Source of the DNA: Flavobacteriaceae bacterium HL-DH10
GTDB lineage: Bacteria > Bacteroidota > Bacteroidia > Flavobacteriales > Flavobacteriaceae
Assembly: GCA_031826515.1 (NCBI GenBank)
Contig: CP134536.1
Location: forward strand, 1,314,001-1,378,000
Direction of reading: 5' to 3'
Length of the DNA: 64,000 nt
The position numbers and the translations under genes are program-made. The notes under the pieces are model-generated. The model saw only the letters and a program-made list of their open reading frames with translations, searched no databases and was not told where the DNA came from. Shown piece after piece: positions 57,027-64,000 of the stretch. Each line of letters starts with the position of its first letter. Positions within the stretch are counted from its first letter, which is position 1.

Positions 57027-57051
57027 ACTTAAAAAAATTACATTTTTAAGT
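57027..57051 (-). promoter_or_regulatory. Inverted repeat in the umuC promoter, possible operator
   Basis: Nine-bp arms ACTTAAAAA (57027-57035) and TTTTTAAGT (57043-57051) around a 7-nt spacer, placed just upstream of a near-consensus -7 box. It might bind an SOS repressor. It is AT-only in the middle and could also be a weak terminator of the upstream gene. Confidence 0.4.
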
Positions 57052-57062
57052 AAAATTGAATG

Positions 57063-57530
57063 TTAAAAAAACTTATTGTTTTCTATAATAGAATTACCAA
57101 CACGCTTATAACTTACTTGTTTTCCGTTGGCACAAAAATCATACCTTCCTTTAGCTTTTTGTTCTGAGGCAGATAACAACACCACATCATCTACAGTACA
57201 ATTATAATCTTTAGCGACTTTCTTTTTAATATGGCTAATAGTTGCGCGCCCTTTTTTTAATTGATTTTGAATTTTGTTATCTAATTTAGGTTCTTCAAAA
57301 TCGTCAGCCAACTTACACCCGTTCTTTTCAGCAGATTTTGCGATTTCTTTTACCTCAACATTATCTTGTGTAGCCTTATTATTTTTAGAACTTTCGGCAT
57401 CAATATATTCCCAGGTATAATCGGCTTTTAAAAGTACACGCCTTCCATCATCGGTTTTTACTATATAGTTGTTTTGTGCAAAACTAAAACCTGAAATAAT
57501 AAATAAGAGAGTAAAGAAAAACGTTTTCAT
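57063..57530 (-). CDS. Small secreted protein of unknown function
   Basis: 155 residues with a signal peptide ending GFSFAQ (about 19). A short beta motif YIVKTDDGRRVLLKADYTWEYI follows, of the kind seen in DUF3157-like domains, then a Lys/Glu-rich linker, and a C-terminal part with three Cys (C72 in NGCKLAD, C110 in YNCTVDD, C133 in DFCANGK) that may form disulfides or bind a cofactor. I cannot assign a family with confidence. It is the gene just upstream of umuC. Confidence 0.65.
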   Translation of the reverse strand: MKTFFFTLLFIISGFSFAQNNYIVKTDDGRRVLLKADYTWEYIDAESSKNNKATQDNVEVKEIAKSAEKNGCKLADDFEEPKLDNKIQNQLKKGRATISHIKKKVAKDYNCTVDDVVLLSASEQKAKGRYDFCANGKQVSYKRVGNSIIENNKFF

Positions 57531-57586
57531 AACAAGATTATATTTAATGGAAATTCAAAAATACGTTTTTAATAAAAACGATGAAA

Positions 57587-57793
57587 CTATTCTTCAACAT
57601 ACTCTAAAATATCTGCTGGTTGACAATCTAAGGCTTTACAAATAGCTTCTAAAGTTGAAAAACGCACCGCCTTTGCTTTTCCCGATTTTAAAATGGAAAG
57701 GTTTGCAGGCGTGATATCAATAATTTCTGCCAATTCATTGCTTCGCATTTTACGCTTTGCTAGCATGACGTCTAAGTTTACAATTATTGGCAT
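57587..57793 (-). CDS. Small HTH transcriptional regulator (Xre/YozG-like)
   Basis: 68 residues that are almost entirely a Cro/C1-type helix-turn-helix: VMLAKRKMRSNELAEIIDITPANLSILKSGKAKAVRFSTLEAICKAL, ending with QPADILEY. It starts 2 nt after the DUF2975 gene's stop, and this pairing of a YozG-like regulator with a DUF2975 membrane protein is common across bacteria. Probably autoregulatory and linked to the membrane protein. Confidence 0.92.
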   Translation of the reverse strand: MPIIVNLDVMLAKRKMRSNELAEIIDITPANLSILKSGKAKAVRFSTLEAICKALDCQPADILEYVEE

Positions 57794-57795
57794 GG

Positions 57796-58365
57796 TTAGA
57801 TTGTTAGTTCGTTTTCTTCCATCAAAAAATTTCCTTCTTTAAATATTTCTGCAAAAACAAAAGCTAGAAGCATTAGAATTAGAGGAGTAAATGATATAGA
57901 AAACCCACTAATACCTCCATCTTGGAATCGTACAGCAAAATAGCATGTTAATAGAAAGAATATAAACAAATATTTTCCAATTTTCCGAAATGATTTAATA
58001 TTATCTTCTCGAAATGTATTAAGATGCTTCACTGATTGCATTACTTTTTGAAACTCTTTAATAAGTAAAAATATCACGAGCAATACAGCAACATACTTAA
58101 AGTAATTTAGGTACAGAGAACTGGTTGTTATTTTCTCTAAAGAATATACCTCCTTATCTTCTCCTACATCAATTTTTTTCCACTTAGTGAATGCATTAAA
58201 AGCATTGGTCTGTGCATTGAAATTAAACTCTCCCTTAGAATAAAAATCTTTATCCAATTGAAAATGTATTAAAAATGCAGTCAATGCAATAAATAAAAAA
58301 ATGTGAATTACTTTTATGAGTCTACAAAGATTAACTGCAATATTCAAAAGTCTATTTTTAGTCAT
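57796..58365 (-). CDS. DUF2975 membrane protein
   Basis: 189 residues with four membrane helices (about 20-35, 87-102, 129-145, 152-171) and a soluble loop between the first two. This is the usual layout of DUF2975. It is operonic with the HTH regulator directly downstream. The region between it and the divergent DUF2007 gene contains AT-rich repeats such as TTATCGTTTATC, possibly operators. Function unknown; the pair may act as a membrane-linked sensor/regulator. Confidence 0.85.
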   Translation of the reverse strand: MTKNRLLNIAVNLCRLIKVIHIFLFIALTAFLIHFQLDKDFYSKGEFNFNAQTNAFNAFTKWKKIDVGEDKEVYSLEKITTSSLYLNYFKYVAVLLVIFLLIKEFQKVMQSVKHLNTFREDNIKSFRKIGKYLFIFFLLTCYFAVRFQDGGISGFSISFTPLILMLLAFVFAEIFKEGNFLMEENELTI

Positions 58366-58472
58366 AACGCTGGTTATTTATCGTTTATCAATAACAAATA
58401 TGTAAATAATTATCGAAAAACAATAATTTTTTATTGAAAAAACATAATTTTAAAATCTTCGAAAGTTCTTTT

Positions 58473-58480
58473 TACATTTG
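58473..58480 (+). promoter_or_regulatory. -7 promoter box for the DUF2007 gene
   Basis: TACATTTG matches TAnnTTTG exactly, with TTTT about 21 nt upstream. It ends 5 nt before the ATG, so the mRNA should be leaderless. Confidence 0.55.
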
Positions 58481-58485
58481 TAAAT

Positions 58486-58902
58486 ATGAGTGATACTTTT
58501 AAAACCATAGCTAAATTTCAGTATTCTAGTGAAGCCCAAATTATAAAAGGACGGTTAGAATCTGAAGGTATAGACGTTTTTTTAAGCGACAACTTTACCA
58601 TAGACACAGACCCGCTTGTAAGTAATGCCATTGGTGGTGTAAAACTTAAGGTATTAACCAAAGATGCTTTAAAGGCTGAAAATATACTTAATAATATTTC
58701 AAAATATTCTTTAGATGATGAGGGCAACTCCTTAGATTGCCCTAATTGTAATAGCAACAAAATCCAATTATTTTCTACAATTAAAGATTTTAAATCATTC
58801 TTTTCGTTTATAATTGGTTTCCTCTTTGGAACATTACCTTTTTACGCTAAAGACAAATACAGATGCGACGTTTGTAATCATGAATTTGACATCAAACTAT
58901 AA
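58486..58902 (+). CDS. DUF2007 protein with C-terminal zinc ribbon
   Basis: 138 residues. The N-terminal DUF2007 domain (about 3-70; FKTIAKFQYSSEAQIIKGRLESEGI) is a small ferredoxin-like domain that may bind peptide or protein. It is followed by a zinc ribbon with CPNC (about 85-88) and CDVC (about 127-130). Single gene, divergent from DUF2975, and overlapping the 3' end of the MocR gene tail to tail by 25 bp. Role unknown. Confidence 0.88.
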   Translation: MSDTFKTIAKFQYSSEAQIIKGRLESEGIDVFLSDNFTIDTDPLVSNAIGGVKLKVLTKDALKAENILNNISKYSLDDEGNSLDCPNCNSNKIQLFSTIKDFKSFFSFIIGFLFGTLPFYAKDKYRCDVCNHEFDIKL

Positions 58903-60374
58903 GCTTCTTTTAGCTTTTTAACAACTGTTTCAATTTCCTCTTCATTTAAATCACCAAACCCGAAACGGATACAACAGGTGCTTTTATCTTGGTAAAGAAT
59001 GGTTTTTGGAAGAAATAAATCATGCTTCTGAGCTTGTGCTGCTAACTTAACTAAGGATATTTTTGGTTCAAAACGTAACCATAACGCTAAGCCTCCTGAA
59101 GGTTTTCCCCAATAAACCCCTTTCTTAAAATTTTTGGTGAGACATTCACATAAAAAATCACGCCTTTGTTTATAAATGATGATGTTTTTCTTAATTAATC
59201 GGTGTATTTCACCTTCATAAATAAGTTCAGACAACATTTGTTCTTGAATTAAATCTCCTTGCCTATCTAATATTTGTAAATAGTTTTTAGCCTCTGAAAT
59301 TAAATTTTCTGGAGCTATTACAAATCCGGTCTGGAAACTTGGAAATAAAGATTGTCCCAGTTTTCCTAAATAAATAATAACACCATTAGCATCAGAACTC
59401 GCCATAGGTAACATAGCAGAACCATCAAACTGAAAATCGTAATCGAAATCGTCTTCAATAATAGCAAACTGATAGTCTTTAGCAAGTTGCATTAATTGTA
59501 AACGACGTTCGGCACTAAGCGCTCTCGTAGTTGGGTAATGTCTATGCGCACATACATAAATACACCTTATAGCATTTTTTATAAAATGTTTCCTAATATA
59601 GTCTACATCTATCCCATCGTCGTCTATGGGAATGGTTTTAATATTGGCACCAGATTGCTGAAAAATCATATTGGCAGCATAATTACTTAAATCGCCAACC
59701 AAAACAGTATCATTGGGTTTTAATAATAATTGAGAAACAATATATAAACTCATTTCTATACTTCGTGTACTCATTAAATTATGAGACTTAATATGAAATC
59801 CGCGCGTAGCATTTAAATAATTACATAATTGAATTTCGAAAGCAGAATGAGAAGGTAGTGCTGTTTGATTCCATTTTGAAATTAACGTTTTTCGCTTCAT
59901 GGAGGCACTATACCATTTAGAAAATTGATGTGTAGGGTGTAATCTTAAATCGGGTTGCCCATCATTAATACTGTACTTTTTTTTATTTTGTTCTTCCGTA
60001 GGAGCCAAATTAAAAGAAGGCTGAAAAGGAAAACCTGTTGTTTTGGAATACTCATTAACTTGATCAATATGTTGCGACGTCGCTTTAATAGCTGCCGTTT
60101 TCTGTTCTGGAACTAAGATACAAGTACCTTTATTTGGTATAATCTCCACCCAACCTTGGGACGCTAATTCATCATAAACAGCAACAACCGTATTTCTGTT
60201 GAGATTAAATAACTCACCAAAAGTACGAGTTCCAGGTAACCAAGTGCCTTCGGTTAAATAGCCACGTTGAATCGCATTAATAATTTGTTGCGACGCTTGA
60301 ATATATACAGGCGTTGCATTCGATTTTTCAAGATGAATTAATTGCTCTAAAAGTTTACAAACCGGACTATTCAT
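58878..60374 (-). CDS. MocR/PdxR-type GntR-family regulator with aminotransferase domain
   Basis: 498 residues: winged-helix GntR domain (about 23-90; GTWLPGTRTFGELFNLNRNTVVAVYDEL) joined to a class I aminotransferase fold with EDDFDY (308-313) and the PLP-binding Lys338 in YLGKLGQSLFP. Such proteins sense PLP or its adducts; PdxR members control vitamin B6 genes. No pdxST or pdxH lies nearby; the divergent gene is a TonB receptor. A 22-bp palindrome (60385-60406) lies 11 nt upstream of its ATG, and a further GGACTA direct copy lies inside its first codons (60364-60369). The regulated gene is probably the receptor, the regulator itself, or both. Confidence 0.9.
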   Translation of the reverse strand: MNSPVCKLLEQLIHLEKSNATPVYIQASQQIINAIQRGYLTEGTWLPGTRTFGELFNLNRNTVVAVYDELASQGWVEIIPNKGTCILVPEQKTAAIKATSQHIDQVNEYSKTTGFPFQPSFNLAPTEEQNKKKYSINDGQPDLRLHPTHQFSKWYSASMKRKTLISKWNQTALPSHSAFEIQLCNYLNATRGFHIKSHNLMSTRSIEMSLYIVSQLLLKPNDTVLVGDLSNYAANMIFQQSGANIKTIPIDDDGIDVDYIRKHFIKNAIRCIYVCAHRHYPTTRALSAERRLQLMQLAKDYQFAIIEDDFDYDFQFDGSAMLPMASSDANGVIIYLGKLGQSLFPSFQTGFVIAPENLISEAKNYLQILDRQGDLIQEQMLSELIYEGEIHRLIKKNIIIYKQRRDFLCECLTKNFKKGVYWGKPSGGLALWLRFEPKISLVKLAAQAQKHDLFLPKTILYQDKSTCCIRFGFGDLNEEEIETVVKKLKEAYSLMSNS

Positions 60375-60406
60375 TATTTTAAAACTGGACTACTTAACTA
60401 GTCCAG
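60364..60406. promoter_or_regulatory. MocR operator: 22-bp palindrome plus direct repeat
   Basis: CTGGACTA (60385-60392) and TAGTCCAG (60399-60406) form a perfect 8-bp-arm palindrome; a third GGACTA copy lies at 60364-60369 in direct orientation. MocR-type regulators are known to use direct and inverted repeats of CTGGAC-like sequence. The palindrome covers the -33 region of the receptor promoter (-7 box GAATTTTG at 60415-60422). Confidence 0.75.
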
Positions 60407-60452
60407 AAAGTTACGAATTTTGCAGCGTAAAAAACACATTGAATTACTTGTT

Positions 60453-62285
60453 ATGAAAAACAATTATTTTTTAGCTATAGCTATACTAGTTTCTATTATC
60501 GGAAATGCTCAAAATGAACCTATTAAACAACGAGACACAACTGCTCTTGGAGAAGTAATAATCAATTCCACACGAATAGATTTACCTTTTAAAGAAAACT
60601 CTAGAACCATTTCTATAATTTCTTCAGAAGATATTAAAAATAGTGCTGCCAATAATATAGCCGATTTATTACAGCAAGTAGCTGGTTTAGATATTAGACG
60701 ACGTGGTACAGCCGGAAGTCAAGCCGATTTATACATTCGTGGAGGAGGTTTCGATCAAACCTTACTACTTATAGATGGTATAAAAATGGACGATGCACAA
60801 ACAGGACATCACACCATGAATGCCGCTTTACCTATAGAGGTTATTGAACGTATTGAAATCATAAAAGGTCCTGCAGCACGAGTGTTTGGGCAAAATGCTT
60901 TTAATGGCGCTATAAATATTGTCACTAAAAAAGAATTGAAAAATTCGGTTTCCATTAAAACAGAAACTGGTTCTTTTGGACAATTTAATGGTGGTGTAAC
61001 TGTTGGGGCAGACTTGGAGAACTCATCACACATTGTACATATAGATAAAATGTCTTCTGCAGGGTATCGCCATAACACCGATTACGATAACAGCAACTAT
61101 TTTGTAAAAAGTGTTTTTAATAAGAACAAAAAAGCCATTGAAATGATTACTACGTTCCAAGAGCGAAAATTTGGCGCAAACGGATTTTATGCCAGAGCAA
61201 GTGCTACTGAACAATATGAAGAAACTCAAAATAGTTTGATTAGTTTTTCTACAGAGTTCAAAACTGAAAGACTAACAATGACTCCTCGTGTTTACTGGAA
61301 ACGAAATCAAGATAAATATGTGTACTTAAGAAACGACCCAACGGTTTACAGAAACTTACACATTACCAACAAAATGGGTGCAGAAGTTAATGCAAGCTAC
61401 AGATCTAACGCTGGAATTACAGGCTTTGGTGTCGATTTATCTAAAGTTTATATAAAAAGTAACAATTTAGGAGATCGCAACAGATTTATGACAACCCTAT
61501 TTTTAGAGCATGAATTTAAATTAATAAATGATAAATTAGATATTACGCCTGGAGTTGCCGTAACCTATTTTTCAGATTTCGATTTTTATGCCTTTCCTGG
61601 TATAGATCTGGGTTACAAAATAAGCGACCAATTAAAAGCCTATGGAAACATTGGTTATACATACAGAATACCAACTTATACAGATTTGTATTACAACGAC
61701 CCAAGTACAGCAGGAAACCCAGATTTAGAAGTTGAAGAAGCCTTTGCCCAAGAAATTGGAATTAAATATTTCTCCCCTAAATTTTCAGGGTCATTAGCGG
61801 TATACAACAGAGATGCACAAAACTTGATTGATTATATTCGTCCGAACACGACAGAAACCATTTATACAGCCACAAATATTACCGATGTTAACACTAAAGG
61901 TTTTGAAGTTGATTTAGCATATCATTTTAAACTAAGCAATTTTAAGCAAACACTCGCCATTGGATATAATTTTTTAGAAGATGATATTTTAGAGCAAAAC
62001 AAAGAATTATCACGTTACTCATTAAACACTCTTAAACACCATTTCACCACCCGTTTAAGCACGCAATTATTTAAAAATGTGAGTCAGAACATTATATATA
62101 AACATGCCGAACGAACTACAGGCGATAGTTATAATGTATGGGATGCTTCACTAGCTATAAACCTAAAACAATTAGAGTTTACACTAACAGCAAGCAATAT
62201 TTTTAATGCCGATTATATCGAAGCTGGTTTTGTACCCATGCCACCGAGCAATTTATTATTTGGATTGAGATACAATCTTAAATAA
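60453..62285 (+). CDS. TonB-dependent receptor (BtuB-like size) divergent from MocR regulator
   Basis: I place the start at ATG 60453 (MKNNYFLAIAIL), not at the upstream TTG 60420 which overlaps the promoter; that gives 610 residues with a signal peptide ending IIGNAQ. There is no CarboxypepD domain. The plug (about 35-150; VIINSTRIDLPFKENSRTI, LIDGIKMDDAQTG) is followed by a barrel ending LFGLRYNLK. The compact size and lack of an N-terminal extra domain resemble vitamin/siderophore receptors such as BtuB. The MocR operator in its promoter suggests a B6-related or amino-acid-derived substrate; the neighbouring bioB gene is in a separate unit (terminator 62300-62326). Confidence 0.9.
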   Translation: MKNNYFLAIAILVSIIGNAQNEPIKQRDTTALGEVIINSTRIDLPFKENSRTISIISSEDIKNSAANNIADLLQQVAGLDIRRRGTAGSQADLYIRGGGFDQTLLLIDGIKMDDAQTGHHTMNAALPIEVIERIEIIKGPAARVFGQNAFNGAINIVTKKELKNSVSIKTETGSFGQFNGGVTVGADLENSSHIVHIDKMSSAGYRHNTDYDNSNYFVKSVFNKNKKAIEMITTFQERKFGANGFYARASATEQYEETQNSLISFSTEFKTERLTMTPRVYWKRNQDKYVYLRNDPTVYRNLHITNKMGAEVNASYRSNAGITGFGVDLSKVYIKSNNLGDRNRFMTTLFLEHEFKLINDKLDITPGVAVTYFSDFDFYAFPGIDLGYKISDQLKAYGNIGYTYRIPTYTDLYYNDPSTAGNPDLEVEEAFAQEIGIKYFSPKFSGSLAVYNRDAQNLIDYIRPNTTETIYTATNITDVNTKGFEVDLAYHFKLSNFKQTLAIGYNFLEDDILEQNKELSRYSLNTLKHHFTTRLSTQLFKNVSQNIIYKHAERTTGDSYNVWDASLAINLKQLEFTLTASNIFNADYIEAGFVPMPPSNLLFGLRYNLK

Positions 62286-62299
62286 ATATGATTTAATAA

Positions 62300-62326
62300 A
62301 AAGACCAGATGAAAATCTGGTTTTTT
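62300..62326 (+). terminator. Intrinsic terminator between the receptor and bioB
   Basis: ACCAGAT (62304-62310) and ATCTGGT (62315-62321) around GAAA, then T6. It makes bioB a separate transcription unit. Confidence 0.9.
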
Positions 62327-62417
62327 CTTTTTTTATAATCTTTAAAAACACTGACTTAAAAAGTAAAGTGATGGCTACTCCTACTAAATATGGTTTTTAA
62401 AGTTAAATTAATTTTAC

Positions 62418-63500
62418 ATGAACGAAACTAAACACAACTGGACAAAAGAAGAAATTCTAGATATTTATAACAAACCATTAATGGAGTTGCTTTACAAAGC
62501 AGCTACAGTGCATCGCTTACACCATGATCCAAATACAGTTCAAGTAAGTACTTTGGTCTCTATTAAAACAGGAGGATGTTCTGAAGATTGTGGATATTGT
62601 CCCCAAGCAGCTCGTTATCATACCAATATTGAAGGAAATGATTTAATGAGTGTCCAACAAGTAAAAGCACAGGCATTACGTGCCAAATCTGGCGGAAGTT
62701 CGCGTGTGTGCATGGGAGCAGCTTGGAGAAACGTAAAAGATGGAGAAGAATTTGACCAAGTGTTAGAAATGGTGCGAACCATTAATAAACTTGACATGGA
62801 GGTATGCTGCACATTAGGCATGATTACCAAAAACCAAGCACAACGATTAGCCGAAGCTGGTCTGTATGCATATAATCATAATTTAGACTCCTCTGAGGAG
62901 TATTATAAAGAAGTCATTTCTACACGAGGTTATCAAGATAGACTAGATACTATTAATAATGTGCGTAAAACCAATGTAACGGTTTGTTCTGGTGGCATTA
63001 TTGGTATGGGTGAAAGTACTGAAGATAGAGCAGGGATGCTTGTTTCTCTTTCTACATTAAATCCACAACCAGAATCGACTCCTATAAATGCATTGGTTGC
63101 TGTAGAAGGCACGCCATTAGAAAACCAACAACCCGTTTCTATTTGGGACATGGTACGTATGGTTGCTACAACACGTATTGTAATGCCTGAAACACAAGTA
63201 CGTTTAAGTGCTGGAAGAACACAAATGTCTAGAGAAGGACAAGCCATGTGTTTTTTTGCTGGTGCTAACTCTATTTTTGCGGGAGATAAATTATTAACAA
63301 CTCCAAACCCTGATGTAAATGAAGACCTAAAAATGTTTGAGTTGTTAGGGTTGAATCCGCAAAAACCTTTTACTAAAAAAGTACAACCAAAAACGGTTGA
63401 AGCTGCAGAATCTCAATATGAAGCATTAGGTGAAAAACCAAAATGGACACGCCCTAAACATACTATAGAGCGTAATGAATTGGCAAAAAAAAAATGCTAA
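62418..63500 (+). CDS. bioB: Biotin synthase
   Basis: Radical SAM enzyme that inserts sulfur into dethiobiotin. 360 residues with the 4Fe-4S motif C54-x3-C58-x2-C61 in GGCSEDCGYCPQ, the YNHNLDSS signature, and SAGRTQMSREGQAMCFFAGANSIFAGDKLL around the 2Fe-2S region. Fully standard. Other bio genes are not in the window. A short-form dispersed repeat lies 30 nt after its stop. Confidence 0.97.
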   Translation: MNETKHNWTKEEILDIYNKPLMELLYKAATVHRLHHDPNTVQVSTLVSIKTGGCSEDCGYCPQAARYHTNIEGNDLMSVQQVKAQALRAKSGGSSRVCMGAAWRNVKDGEEFDQVLEMVRTINKLDMEVCCTLGMITKNQAQRLAEAGLYAYNHNLDSSEEYYKEVISTRGYQDRLDTINNVRKTNVTVCSGGIIGMGESTEDRAGMLVSLSTLNPQPESTPINALVAVEGTPLENQQPVSIWDMVRMVATTRIVMPETQVRLSAGRTQMSREGQAMCFFAGANSIFAGDKLLTTPNPDVNEDLKMFELLGLNPQKPFTKKVQPKTVEAAESQYEALGEKPKWTRPKHTIERNELAKKKC

Positions 63501-63529
63501 AACGATTAAATAAATAGAAATCAACTAAT

Positions 63530-63558
63530 AAAGTCCGACCTGAAAGGTAACACCCAAA
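63530..63558. repeat. Dispersed repeat, short form
   Basis: AAAGTCCGACCTG followed directly by AAAGGTAACACCCAAA. It equals the repeat at 55696-55745 without the 21-nt hairpin insert. Confidence 0.75.
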
Positions 63559-63614
63559 CCCGATTTAAGTTTAGTAGCATTTTATTAACTTTACAAATCT
63601 AAATTTATTGTGCC

Positions 63615-64000
63615 TTGTCATTAAACCTTCAAGATATTCCTCGTGTAAAAACCATTACCAAGGAGGACTTTTTAAAACACTATTTTAAACCGCAAAAACC
63701 TGTGGTGATTGAGCGTTTAATAGACCATTGGCCTGCTTATAGCAAATGGAATTTAGACTATATGAAATCCATAGGCGGAGACATTACTATTCCGCTTTAT
63801 GATGATAGACCTGTAGATTATAAAGATGGTTTTAATGAGCCTCATGCCAAAATGAAACTAGGCAATTATATAGATTTATTGAAAACTGAACCCACTAAAT
63901 ACCGTATTTTTTTATGGAATGCCATTAAGGAAATACCAGCATTACAAAAAGATTTTTCGTTTCCAGATTTTGGCTTACGCCTTATGAAAGGGATTCCGAT
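63615..64000 (+). CDS. Cupin-like (JmjC-type) domain protein, 3' end outside window
   Basis: The frame opens after a TAA at 63600-63602 and runs off the window end. No ATG fits; the TTG at 63615 gives (M)SLNLQDIPRVKTITKEDFL, which matches the usual start of flavobacterial cupin-like proteins. The visible part has PQKPVVIERLIDHWPAYSKW, PLYDDRPVDY, NEPHAKMKLGNYIDLL and YRIFLWNAI, typical of the cupin_8/JmjC hydroxylase family. The HxD iron site would lie beyond the window. Likely an Fe(II)/2-oxoglutarate oxygenase; the substrate is unknown. Confidence 0.85.
   Translation, partial: MSLNLQDIPRVKTITKEDFLKHYFKPQKPVVIERLIDHWPAYSKWNLDYMKSIGGDITIPLYDDRPVDYKDGFNEPHAKMKLGNYIDLLKTEPTKYRIFLWNAIKEIPALQKDFSFPDFGLRLMKGIP

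Noticed and set aside
60420-60452. TTG start for the TonB receptor
   Set aside because: It overlaps the -7 box and places a charged stretch before the signal peptide; ATG 60453 fits better.

Overview
This window looks like part of the chromosome of a marine or host-associated member of the Flavobacteriaceae (Bacteroidota). The evidence is AT-rich intergenic DNA, promoters of the Bacteroidota type (TAnnTTTG), TonB-dependent receptors with an N-terminal CarboxypepD_reg-like domain, a secreted nuclease with a type IX secretion tail, DUF4270 and DUF5689 lipoproteins, and ATP synthase beta/epsilon genes apart from the rest of the ATP operon. I see no rRNA, tRNA, CRISPR array, phage or insertion sequence, so most of the window is ordinary vertically inherited genome.

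Layout. 1-5905 (+): a cell-surface glycopolymer locus with a HEAT-repeat protein (5' end outside the window), a processive GT2 glycosyltransferase, an LTA-synthase-like phosphotransferase with TPRs, a YaiO-type outer-membrane protein and a PmtA-like methyltransferase. 5915-7132 (-): hflX. 7297-16903: two endonuclease/exonuclease/phosphatase-family proteins and a secreted endonuclease I around a TonB receptor/DUF5689 lipoprotein pair, probably a nucleic-acid scavenging region. 17298-21660 (-): a second TonB receptor/lipoprotein pair. 21820-26418 (-): DUF3108 protein, tryptophan 2,3-dioxygenase (apparently frameshifted near its N-terminus), M23 peptidase and pgi. 26621-30725 (-): patatin/surface-antigen protein and uvrC. 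30857-33701 (+): a RimB-like protease, RimK, an AstE-like deacylase broken at an A7 run, and 5-formyl-THF cyclo-ligase. 33698-40208 (-): an OmpA-like/TPR protein, lspA, a DksA-like protein, and ileS carrying a GVHH active-site motif. 40523-45274 (-): radA, a pseudo-esterase, an LPG-synthase-like membrane protein, panD and panC. 45478-49962 (+): a half-length glycogen-synthase-like protein, a DUF4270 lipoprotein and glmS. 50169-55034 (+): a TonB receptor, atpD and atpC. 55094-58365 (-): umuD, umuC, a small secreted protein, and a HTH/DUF2975 pair. 58486-62285: a DUF2007 protein, a MocR-type regulator and a divergent TonB receptor sharing an obvious palindromic operator. 62418-64000 (+): bioB and the start of a cupin-like protein.

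The points most worth following are: (i) the glycopolymer locus at the left end, whose combination of a phospho-group transferase with a phospholipid-type methyltransferase suggests an unusual polymer decoration; (ii) the IleRS2 with a swapped signature motif (GVHH), known from related enzymes to give mupirocin hyper-resistance; (iii) two genes broken at A7 runs, one exactly at an A AAA AAG slippery heptamer; (iv) an eight-unit 7-nt repeat array between atpD and atpC; and (v) the MocR/TonB receptor pair with its operator. Many genes have a TAnnTTTG box ending 4-5 nt before the start codon, which suggests leaderless transcripts.
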